Shown: positions 17,049-23,138 of the stretch, one piece after another
Position numbering within the stretch: position 1 is the first letter of the stretch
How the letters are laid out: the number at the start of each line of letters is the position of its first letter
From: an uncultured Oscillospiraceae bacterium
GTDB lineage: Bacteria > Bacillota > Clostridia > Oscillospirales > Oscillospiraceae
Assembly: GCA_910579965.1 (NCBI GenBank)
Contig: CAJTWF010000028.1
Span: 1-41,194, forward strand
Reading direction: 5' to 3'
Length of the DNA stretch: 41,194 bases
Program-made: the position numbers and the translations under genes
Notes under the pieces: model-generated
What the model was told of the DNA's origin: nothing
What the model saw: only the letters and a program-made list of their open reading frames with translations
Databases searched by the model: none

Positions 17049-18359
17049 ATGGAGCTGTTTGCAAAAGCCGGCAGGGATGCAGGTTTGCGTCATGACGAGA
17101 TCAGGACCCAGCTCCTGCTCTCTCTTGAGGGCAGAACACTGAAGAATGTGCTCATTATTCCTCCGGACTTCACGCGCTTTCACTCCAATGGAGGGTATAT
17201 CACCAATGTATACTACCATGCTCTTTGCGGTATGGGATGCCGGGTGGATATTTTACCTGCTTTGGGGACCCACGAGCCGGTAACGCGGGAGCAGGCCGCC
17301 GCCATGTTCGGCGACATCCCTTTTGAGCAGTTTATCCCCCATAACTGGCGCACGGATGTGGTGAAGCTGGGAGAGATTCCGGCAGCCTATCTGGAGGAGG
17401 TTACAGAGGGGCTGTGGCACGAGCCTGTCAGTGTGGAGATCAACCGCCGGGTAATGGAGGAGAAATATGATCTGATTCTCTCCATCGGTCAGGTCGTTCC
17501 CCATGAAGTTGTCGGCATGGCCAACCACGCAAAAAATCTATTTGTGGGCGTGGGCGGCAGCGGGATGATTAACGCCAGCCACATGGTTGGCGCCGTGTAC
17601 GGTATGGAGCGGATGATGGGCAGGGACCGCACTCCTGTGAGGATGCTGTTTGACTATGCTCTGGAGCATTTTTTGAAAGACCGTCCTGTCCTGTTTGTTC
17701 TGACGGTTACCACAGCTCCCGGCGGAGAGATTCACACCCACGGCCTGTTCATCGGCGATACCCGGAGGACCTTTGAGGCGGCTGTGGCTCAAGCCCAGGA
17801 GGAGAACATCAACTTCGTGGATCGGGGAATCAAAAAGTGCGTGGTCTATCTGGATCCATCAGAGTTCAAGTCCACTTGGTTGGGAAACAAGGCGGTGTAT
17901 CGCACCCGTATGGCCATTGCCGACGGTGGGGAGCTGATTGTTCTGGCGCCCGGCGTGACCCGGTTTGGAGAGGATCTGGCAGTGGACAAGCTTATCCGCA
18001 AATACGGTTACCGGGGACGGCTGAATACGCTGGAGCAGTTCCATCATCCGGAAAACCAGGATTTACGGGATAACATGGGGGCTGCGGCGCATCTTATTCA
18101 TGGCTCCTCTGATGGAAGGTTTTCTATCACCTATGCAGTAAAGGATATCTCCAAGGAGGAGATCGAAGGGGTAGGATTCCAAGCGGCGGACTACGGGAAA
18201 ATGGCCGCAGTTTATAACCCCGATACGCTGCATATCGGGTGGAATACAATGCCAAACGGGGAACAGATCTACTTTATTCCCAATCCTGCCCTGGGGCTGT
18301 GGATCAACCCGGAGAAGTTTGACGCAGGGCATAACTATAGCAAGCATCAAAATACGTGA
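17049..18359 (+). CDS. LarA-family nickel-dependent racemase/epimerase homologue
   Basis: This 436-residue member of the lactate racemase (LarA, DUF2088) family has an N-terminal block PPDFTRFHSNGG equivalent to the LarA D-x-TRP region. GTHEPVT (His75), VPHEVVG (His152), HAKN (Lys162) and ASHM (His178) match the LarA residues His108, His174, Lys184 and His200 that hold the nickel-pincer cofactor and do catalysis. The spacings of 10 and 16 between the last three equal those of LarA. Family members reported on hexonates include D-gluconate 2-epimerase. Behind a D-mannonate oxidoreductase and gnd, mannonate-gluconate epimerisation is the likely reaction. The cofactor genes larB, larC and larE are not in the window. 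It starts five bases after the SDR stop. Confidence 0.85.
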   Translation: MELFAKAGRDAGLRHDEIRTQLLLSLEGRTLKNVLIIPPDFTRFHSNGGYITNVYYHALCGMGCRVDILPALGTHEPVTREQAAAMFGDIPFEQFIPHNWRTDVVKLGEIPAAYLEEVTEGLWHEPVSVEINRRVMEEKYDLILSIGQVVPHEVVGMANHAKNLFVGVGGSGMINASHMVGAVYGMERMMGRDRTPVRMLFDYALEHFLKDRPVLFVLTVTTAPGGEIHTHGLFIGDTRRTFEAAVAQAQEENINFVDRGIKKCVVYLDPSEFKSTWLGNKAVYRTRMAIADGGELIVLAPGVTRFGEDLAVDKLIRKYGYRGRLNTLEQFHHPENQDLRDNMGAAAHLIHGSSDGRFSITYAVKDISKEEIEGVGFQAADYGKMAAVYNPDTLHIGWNTMPNGEQIYFIPNPALGLWINPEKFDAGHNYSKHQNT

Positions 18360-18418
18360 TACCCGCCCCTAAAGCCCCTAAAAATTGCTGTTGGTAATTT
18401 AGAAGATTGCTATAAGCA

Positions 18419-18460
18419 GCTCCTCTTTGTGTGGCTATAAGCACAGAGAGGAGCGTTTTA
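18419..18460 (+). terminator. Terminator of the uxaC operon
   Basis: A 13-bp stem (18419-18431 and 18442-18454, with one G-U pair) is followed by GTTTTA. It lies 60 bases after the LarA-type gene and ends the hexuronate operon. Confidence 0.75.
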
Positions 18461-18527
18461 TCTGGAAAGGCGATAATGCGGTCTTTGTTTTATATTGCTC
18501 GCGGCCTGTGTTCACAGCCGATAGACT

Positions 18528-18579
18528 CCTTGCACGCTTTAAGGCAGGTCCTTGCAAAATATTTAGGCAAACCCTTGCA
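18528..18579 (+). repeat. Three tandem CCTTGCA repeats
   Basis: CCTTGCA occurs at 18528, 18550 and 18573, in units of 22-23 bases. The first two units continue to a TTTA(A)GGCA-like end, so each shows a TTGC...GCA(A) inverted pattern. The third copy overlaps the -35 box of the next promoter. Confidence 0.55.
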
Positions 18580-18603
18580 ATTATGTCCCTCTCGGGCTAT
18601 AAT
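18575..18603 (+). promoter_or_regulatory. Near-consensus promoter before the small membrane protein
   Basis: TTGCAA (18575-18580) and TATAAT (18598-18603) have a 17-base spacer. This probably drives the 18631 gene, the TfoX-domain gene and perhaps tgt. Confidence 0.85.
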
Positions 18604-18630
18604 ACAGCAATCCCCATATACAAAGGAGGC

Positions 18631-18858
18631 ATGTCTATGCTCTCTCTGCTGGAGGGCCGCGTCAGCGATGCTGCCGCGCCGGTAATTTTTCTGGTGATGT
18701 TCCTGGTAATCGTGGGCGGGGCGCTGTGGGTAACGCCCCGGCTGGCCCGTTGGCTGGACCGGCGGGAGGAGAAAAACAAGGGATACTTTGACGGTATGCT
18801 GGAGGAGGACCCCCGGCAGTCCGGCGCCGGAGAGGAGAGCCATGACAAAGCTGACTGA
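18631..18858 (+). CDS. Small single-pass membrane protein, function unknown
   Basis: This 75-residue protein starts MSMLSLLEGRVSDAA, has one membrane segment (about residues 17-38, VIFLVMFLVIVGGALWV), and then a basic and acidic cytoplasmic tail RLARWLDRREEKNKG ending in Glu/Asp-rich sequence. The reading frame extends upstream to 18427, but that part crosses the promoter and terminator. The ATG at 18631 has AAAGGAGGC upstream and is the evident start. Its end overlaps the start of the TfoX-domain gene, so the two are co-translated. I do not recognise the family. Confidence 0.75.
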   Translation: MSMLSLLEGRVSDAAAPVIFLVMFLVIVGGALWVTPRLARWLDRREEKNKGYFDGMLEEDPRQSGAGEESHDKAD

Positions 18859-19096
18859 CCTGCCCAACATCAGACCCAAGGTGGCCGGAGATCTGGAGAC
18901 GGCCGGCATATCCACCCCCGAGGAGCTGCGGGAAATCGGGGCGGAGGGGGCCTTTCTGCGCATCCGCGCCCAGGCGGACGCCTCCGCCTGCCTCCACGAG
19001 CTGGAGGCCCTGGCCGGCGCGGTGGAAGGGGTGCGCAAGCCGCAGCTGTCCGAGGCCCGCAAGGCGGAACTGAGGGCGTGGTTTCGCGCCCTTTAA
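18842..19096 (+). CDS. TfoX C-terminal-domain protein
   Basis: This 84-residue protein consists of the TfoX C-terminal (helix-hairpin-helix-like) domain: LTDLPNIRPKVAGDLETAGI followed by TPEELREIGAEGAFLRI. In Gammaproteobacteria TfoX controls competence; stand-alone C-terminal domains are common in Firmicutes and have no defined role. The start at 18842 has GAGGAG just upstream; a longer frame from 18788 has no conserved sequence. It overlaps the preceding gene by 17 bases and lies 22 bases before tgt. Confidence 0.8.
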   Translation: MTKLTDLPNIRPKVAGDLETAGISTPEELREIGAEGAFLRIRAQADASACLHELEALAGAVEGVRKPQLSEARKAELRAWFRAL

Positions 19097-19118
19097 TACA
19101 GAGCTGAGGAGTACATCT

Positions 19119-20258
19119 ATGTTTCAGGTAATCAAGCAGGAGGGCCGCGCCCGGCGCGGCCTCTTTTCCTGTGCCCACGGCGGCCAGGTACAGACCCCGG
19201 TTTTTATGAACGTGGGCACCCAGGGAGCCATCAAGGGGGCTGTCAGCGCCCACGACTTAAAGGAGCTCAAATGTCAGATTGAGCTGTCCAACACCTACCA
19301 CCTCCATCTCCGGCCTGGGGACGGCGTGGTGCGGGCCCTGGGCGGACTGCACAGGATGATGGACTGGCAGGGCCCCATCCTCACCGACTCCGGCGGCTTC
19401 CAGGTGTTCTCCCTGGCGGGGCTGCGGAAAATCACCGAGGAGGGGGTGACCTTCGCCTCCCACATCGACGGCAGGCGTATCTTCATGGGTCCCGAGGAGT
19501 CCATGCGGATCCAGTCCAACCTGGGCAGTGATATCGCCATGGCCTTTGACGAGTGCGTGGAGAACCCGGCCCCCTACGACTACGTCAAGCAGTCCTGTGA
19601 GCGTACCCTGCGCTGGCTGAAGCGGTGCAAGGCGGAGCATGACCGCCTGTGCGCCCAGCCGGACTGCCTCAACCCGGGCCAGATGCTCTTCGGCATCAAC
19701 CAGGGCGGCACCTACGAGGACCTGCGGGTGTGGAGCATGGAGGAGAGCGCCAAGGTGGACTGCGACGGCTACGGCATCGGCGGACTGGCGGTGGGGGAGG
19801 AGACGGCGGTGATGTACCGCATTCTGGACGTGGTGCTGCCCCACGCGCCGGAGGACAAGCCCCGATACCTCATGGGGGTGGGCACGCCCTCCAACATCAT
19901 CGAGGCGGTGTGGCGCGGGGTGGACTTCTTCGACTGCGTCATGCCCGCCAGAAACGCCCGTCACGGCAAGCTGTTTACGTGGCAGGGGACCATGAACATC
20001 AAAAACGAGCGCTACAAGCTGGACGGCCGGCCCATTGACAGCGGGTGCGGCTGTCCCGTGTGCCGCAGCTTCTCCCGGGCCTACCTCCGCCATCTGTTCA
20101 AGGCGGAGGAGATGCTGGCCATGCGCCTGGCGGTGATGCACAACCTCTGGTTCTACAATACGCTCATGGAGCGGATCCGGGAGGCACTGGACCAGGGGGC
20201 CTATGGAGCGTTCCGGGAGGAGTACAGCGAAAAGCTGGGGCAGCGGTATCCGCTGTAA
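19119..20258 (+). CDS. tgt: tRNA-guanine transglycosylase
   Basis: Tgt exchanges guanine-34 for a queuine precursor in tRNAs for Asp, Asn, His and Tyr. The 379-residue protein has TPVFMNVGTQGAIKG, LSNTYHLHLRPG, the substrate-binding Asp in ILTDSGGFQVFS, the nucleophile Asp in GVDFFDCVMPARNARHG, and the zinc site CGCPVC...C-type residues with a later His in AVMHNL. GAGGAG precedes the start. It is followed by a terminator, so it is probably the last gene of the unit starting at 18631. The usual Clostridia partners queA, ruvB and yajC are not adjacent here. Confidence 0.95.
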   Translation: MFQVIKQEGRARRGLFSCAHGGQVQTPVFMNVGTQGAIKGAVSAHDLKELKCQIELSNTYHLHLRPGDGVVRALGGLHRMMDWQGPILTDSGGFQVFSLAGLRKITEEGVTFASHIDGRRIFMGPEESMRIQSNLGSDIAMAFDECVENPAPYDYVKQSCERTLRWLKRCKAEHDRLCAQPDCLNPGQMLFGINQGGTYEDLRVWSMEESAKVDCDGYGIGGLAVGEETAVMYRILDVVLPHAPEDKPRYLMGVGTPSNIIEAVWRGVDFFDCVMPARNARHGKLFTWQGTMNIKNERYKLDGRPIDSGCGCPVCRSFSRAYLRHLFKAEEMLAMRLAVMHNLWFYNTLMERIREALDQGAYGAFREEYSEKLGQRYPL

Positions 20259-20310
20259 AAGCAGGGCGGTCCGTCCGGCGGCAGGCCAGGCGGACCACCT
20301 GCTTTTCATA
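20257..20310 (+). terminator. Terminator after tgt
   Basis: An imperfect long stem begins in the tgt stop codon: AAAAGCAGG and GGTCCG on the left pair with CGGACC and CCTGCTTTT on the right. It ends in TTTT and a T-rich stretch. Confidence 0.75.
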
Positions 20311-20337
20311 ATTTTATCGAAAAACAATAAGAATATA

Positions 20338-20366
20338 TTGACAAACAAGATCATCTCTGATAAGAT
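20338..20366 (+). promoter_or_regulatory. Promoter of the YoaS-like gene
   Basis: TTGACA (20338-20343) and TAAGAT (20361-20366) are separated by 17 bases and lie about 30 bases before the gene. Confidence 0.8.
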
Positions 20367-20396
20367 ACCTTCAGAAACCGAGAGGAGGCGCTGGAG

Positions 20397-20867
20397 ATGA
20401 AGCGGCTTGGACTGGTGCGGGCCCTGAAGGGGGCGCTTGTATTTATGGCGGTCATGACGGCGGTGTGCTACCTGGAGATCTTCCCCGACAGGATCATGAT
20501 GGCGGGGAAGATGTACGGCATGGAATGGATGGTGGTGCCGGGCATTGCGGCGGTGAGCCTCAGCGCCGTGCCGATTGTGATCGCCCTGGTGTTGTTCTGG
20601 CGGATCTGCACGGAGATCGGTCGGGACAACTCCTTCTGCCACAAAAACGCCAGATGGCTTGGGGGCATCGGCTTCTGCGCCATGGTGGACACGGGGTACT
20701 GCGCCATTGGCACGGTGACCATCGAGCTGCTGGCGGGGTCCTCCCTGTGGGTGCTGGGGATGGCGGTGTGCGTGGTGGGGGTGGCCATTGCCATGGCCTC
20801 GTTCCTGCTGAGCCACCTGGTGCTCAAGGCGGCGGACATGAAGGCGGAGAACGATCTGACGATTTAA
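20397..20867 (+). CDS. DUF2975 membrane protein (YoaS-like)
   Basis: This 156-residue protein has four predicted membrane segments (about residues 10-28, 46-68, 90-110 and 118-140). The segment RICTEIGRDNSFCHKNARWL between the second and third is typical of DUF2975 (YoaS-like) proteins. These are usually encoded next to a small XRE regulator, and one follows here (21105). Function is unknown; such pairs are thought to act as membrane-linked regulatory units. GAGGAGG precedes the ATG. A repeat element now separates it from its regulator partner. Confidence 0.8.
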   Translation: MKRLGLVRALKGALVFMAVMTAVCYLEIFPDRIMMAGKMYGMEWMVVPGIAAVSLSAVPIVIALVLFWRICTEIGRDNSFCHKNARWLGGIGFCAMVDTGYCAIGTVTIELLAGSSLWVLGMAVCVVGVAIAMASFLLSHLVLKAADMKAENDLTI

Positions 20868-20903
20868 AGACTGTATTCGCAGCCGTTGGATGCGTCTCTC
20901 TTA

Positions 20904-21063
20904 GAGCCTGTTTAAAATCTCCCCGCGCATGTCTTGGCGGCGTATTTTCCGCCCTGACTGCGTTAAAAATCCTTGCCATCCGTCAGGATGCCTGCGGATT
21001 TTTGCCTTGCAGGGCAAAAAATCCACTCGCCAATCCATACACGTCGAGATATTAAACAGGCTC
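20904..21063. mobile_element. 160-bp MITE-like element with 18-bp terminal inverted repeats
   Basis: The element begins with GAGCCTGTTTAAAATCTC and ends with the inverted copy of that sequence (17 of 18 bases match). TTA flanks it on both sides (20901-20903 and 21064-21066), as in a short target duplication. The inside holds further inverted repeats (AAAAATCC...GGATTTTT and GGATTTTTGCC...GGGCAAAAAATCC) and no coding sequence. A second copy in the opposite orientation is at the window end, identical over 52 bases. The size, inverted ends and lack of a transposase fit a non-autonomous transposon. Confidence 0.8.
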
Positions 21064-21104
21064 TTATGCTCGCAAGAGAAAAGAAGAAAGGGCGGTGACG
21101 CGCA

Positions 21105-21320
21105 ATGCCCATTGTGGTGAATCTGGACATGATGCTGGCCAGGAGGAAGATGAGCCTCAGCCAGCTCTCCGAGCGGGTTGACGTGACCATTGCCAACCTG
21201 TCGGTGCTGAAGACGAACAAGGCTCGGGCGGTGCGGTTTTCCACGCTGGAGGCCATTTGCAGGGCCCTGGACTGCCAGCCCGGTGACATCCTGGAGTATG
21301 TGGAGGAGGGGGAGCGATGA
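21105..21320 (+). CDS. XRE-family small regulator (YozG-like)
   Basis: This 71-residue protein consists almost only of a Cro/C1-type helix-turn-helix (MSLSQLSERVDVTIANLSVL, then STLEAICRALDCQPGDILEY). It is the usual partner of DUF2975 membrane proteins, which supports pairing with the gene at 20397 on the other side of the MITE-like element. Its stop overlaps the next ATG (ATGA), so it now forms a translational unit with two downstream membrane-protein genes. Confidence 0.85.
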   Translation: MPIVVNLDMMLARRKMSLSQLSERVDVTIANLSVLKTNKARAVRFSTLEAICRALDCQPGDILEYVEEGER

Positions 21321-21877
21321 CGGGGACCCTTCTATCCCTGGCCGCCCTGGCTTTGGGGACGGCGGCCGCGCCGGTCATGGTCTGGCTGTGGGCGGCGGGC
21401 CTGATCCAATGCAGAAGACGGCGGGCCCTCAGAGCCTGGACCGCCCTGTTCCTGGCGGCCCTGGCCCTGCTCACCCTGGGGAGCGGCGTGCTGGCGGCGC
21501 TGGATCTGGCGTGGCGGTCCCGGACGCTCCGGGCCCTGTACGGCCTCCTCTTTCTGGGCGGCGCGGGGGCCATGCTCTCCGCGGTCCGGGCCCTGCCGGA
21601 TCTGCCGTGGCCGGAGGAAGACCGGCGGCGCTGGCGGGGAATCGCCTGCGGCGCTTGCTGCGCGGTCCTGCTGGGGGCCCTGGTTCTGGGCCGGTGGGTG
21701 ACAGCCCTTACAGCCGGGCCGGAGCAGGTGGCGGTCCGGGACGGACAGCAGGTGGTGGCGGTGGATGAGGGGTGGATGGACTACTGCATGGCCTATTACC
21801 CCTACCGCGGTCCCCTGGTCCGGGGCGGTACGGCCCTGGAGGTGGTTTCAGAGTATGCGGGAGGAGCGGAGCGATGA
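21317..21877 (+). CDS. Integral membrane protein, function unknown
   Basis: This 186-residue hydrophobic protein has about four membrane segments (residues 5-28, 38-60, 68-90 and 108-128). A C-terminal soluble tail of about 55 residues contains VRDGQQVVAVDEGWMDYCMAYY. It overlaps the XRE gene by four bases and the next gene by four bases. I do not recognise a family. The C-terminal region resembles small extracytoplasmic domains that read a peptide or ion, but that is only an impression. Very GC-rich like its neighbours. Confidence 0.65.
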   Translation: MTGTLLSLAALALGTAAAPVMVWLWAAGLIQCRRRRALRAWTALFLAALALLTLGSGVLAALDLAWRSRTLRALYGLLFLGGAGAMLSAVRALPDLPWPEEDRRRWRGIACGACCAVLLGALVLGRWVTALTAGPEQVAVRDGQQVVAVDEGWMDYCMAYYPYRGPLVRGGTALEVVSEYAGGAER

Positions 21878-22299
21878 GAAGAAAAAAGCTGGTCTGGGCG
21901 GCGGCGCTCCTGTGCGCGCTGCTTGTGTGCGCCGGGCTGCTGGCGCGGGGGGACAGGAGGGAACGTACGGCCCGGTACGTTCAGCAGAACCGGGCGGCGC
22001 TGGAGGCCTTCGCGGCGGAGCTGACGGCGGACGGGACCTACAACGGCTGGACCGTCAGCTATTGGCCGGAGCTGGGCATGGCGGAGTTTGAGACAGGGGC
22101 CTCCGGCCTGGGGTCCTCCACCAGCTACTGGGGATTTTATTACTCCCCGGAGGACGTGCCACTGCCTCTGATGGGGACGGCGGAGATGCACTACGCGCCC
22201 TCCGGCAACGGCTGGCGCTGGGAGGAGCCCGCGGGGGACAACTGGGCCTATACCCAGCGGCTGGCGGAGCGCTGGTACTGGTACGAGATGCACTTCTAG
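21874..22299 (+). CDS. Membrane-anchored secreted protein, function unknown
   Basis: This 141-residue protein begins MRRKKLVWAAALLCALLVCAG, a signal peptide or N-terminal anchor, possibly a lipoprotein because a Cys follows the hydrophobic core. The rest is predicted outside the cell and rich in Tyr, Trp and Gly (TSYWGFYYSPEDVPLPL and RWYWYEMHF at the end). The start overlaps the stop of the upstream gene (ATGA). A longer frame from 21772 lies inside that gene and is rejected. The family is not recognised. It is the last gene of the XRE-led unit, about 70 bases before the OLE promoter. Confidence 0.65.
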   Translation: MRRKKLVWAAALLCALLVCAGLLARGDRRERTARYVQQNRAALEAFAAELTADGTYNGWTVSYWPELGMAEFETGASGLGSSTSYWGFYYSPEDVPLPLMGTAEMHYAPSGNGWRWEEPAGDNWAYTQRLAERWYWYEMHF

Positions 22300-22365
22300 G
22301 CCGGGATTTGTTCTGAGTAAAAATCCGCCCACAGGGACAATATACAAAAAAATTTGCATACTCCC

Positions 22366-22394
22366 TTGAATATCCAGGCGGGATATGGTATACT
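22366..22394 (+). promoter_or_regulatory. Promoter of the large non-coding RNA
   Basis: TTGAAT (22366-22371), a 17-base spacer and an extended -10 TGGTATACT with TATACT at 22389-22394 predict a transcription start near 22401. Confidence 0.8.
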
Positions 22395-22400
22395 GTAGTC

Positions 22401-23105
22401 GCTAAACGACGGCGCAGTATCCTAGTCAGATCTGCCGCTTCCGAAGAAGGGCCTAAAAATCCTTTAAAGGGCATAGCTGTGAAACCCCTGGTGCCTGCTT
22501 CTTACGCCCAGTTTGGGGTGGGTGCTGGGTGGAAAGCGCGGGACTCCCCTGCGCTTGCGGCCGTAGGGCGTTCCCCAATGGCATGGGGAGGCCGACCCTG
22601 CGGGCGTGGAGACCTGTTTTTGTGCATGGGCGTACTCCCTTTGTGGTACCTCGACCCGTGTACGACTCAGGGTAGAAACCTGTATTGCGGTGCTACCCGG
22701 CCTGGAGCCGTGAACGCTGTGTGCAGATGTAGCCTGCCTTGCGTGGGCATGGCGGATAGGAGAACACCCAGCCTGCTCCCCGGCCAGGGAGGGGCTGCTA
22801 TTGCTCCTTGAAACCCTGCCTGCAAAAGAGGCTAAGAAGCGGTTTGACTGCGGTGGAAAACACCTAGGCTGTCGTCATTGGGCAGACGGGGGATTGCAGT
22901 GCGGACTAAGTGGCAGTCGGGTAGCGCGGTGGGCAACGCCGTGCCGGAGCATTGAAAGGGAAACCGCCTGATCGGCAACGAGAGGTATGTTCCGGGGAAA
23001 TCCAACCCGTACCTAAGCCGTAAGATTTACCCTGCCTGCTGCCGGCGTTTAGCTTTTTCGGCAGCGGACCAATATCCGTCCCTGAAATATTGGGACGGAT
23101 ATTTT
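22401..23105 (+). ncRNA. ole: OLE RNA (ornate large extremophilic RNA)
   Basis: A block of about 0.7 kb without a credible gene lies between a strong promoter and a terminator hairpin. It is full of short pairing segments (for example CCCC-AATGGCAT-GGGG near 22572 and GCTGCCG/CGGCAGC near 23038-23065), as expected of a large structured RNA. The identification rests mainly on context. In described genomes OLE RNA lies beside the gene for OapA, close to dxs, tlyA, argR and recN, and that set is present here in that order. OLE RNA binds OapA at the membrane and is linked to tolerance of cold, ethanol and high magnesium. The hallmarks of RNase P RNA (GAGGAAAGTCC) and of tmRNA (a tag frame and CCA end) are absent. 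Exact ends are estimated. Confidence 0.8.
23071..23105 (+). terminator. Terminator of the OLE RNA
   Basis: A 12-bp perfect stem (23071-23082 and 23092-23103) with a nine-base loop runs into TTTT. It lies 33 bases before the lipoprotein gene start, so read-through into that gene is possible. Confidence 0.85.
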
Positions 23106-23138
23106 GCATGTTCAGGGGATTTCGAGGAGGGCTTGGTA

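Noticed and set aside
19257..20816. 519-residue minus-strand reading frame over tgt
   Set aside because: It is antisense to tgt and to the YoaS-like gene, His/Gly/Pro-rich and without recognisable motifs.
22479..22811. 110-residue plus-strand reading frame inside the OLE block
   Set aside because: Its composition is unlike its neighbours, it matches no family I recognise, and it lies inside a structured RNA region bounded by its own promoter and terminator.
22904..22921. GACTAAGTGGCAGTCGGG, similar to the R element of group I introns
   Set aside because: There is no interrupted gene around it and no matching P and Q elements, and the block has its own promoter and terminator. The likeness is probably chance.
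22401..23105. RNase P RNA or tmRNA as the identity of the large RNA
   Set aside because: There is no GAGGAAAGTCC core of RNase P RNA, no tag reading frame and no CCA-type tRNA-like ends. The gene context instead matches OLE RNA.
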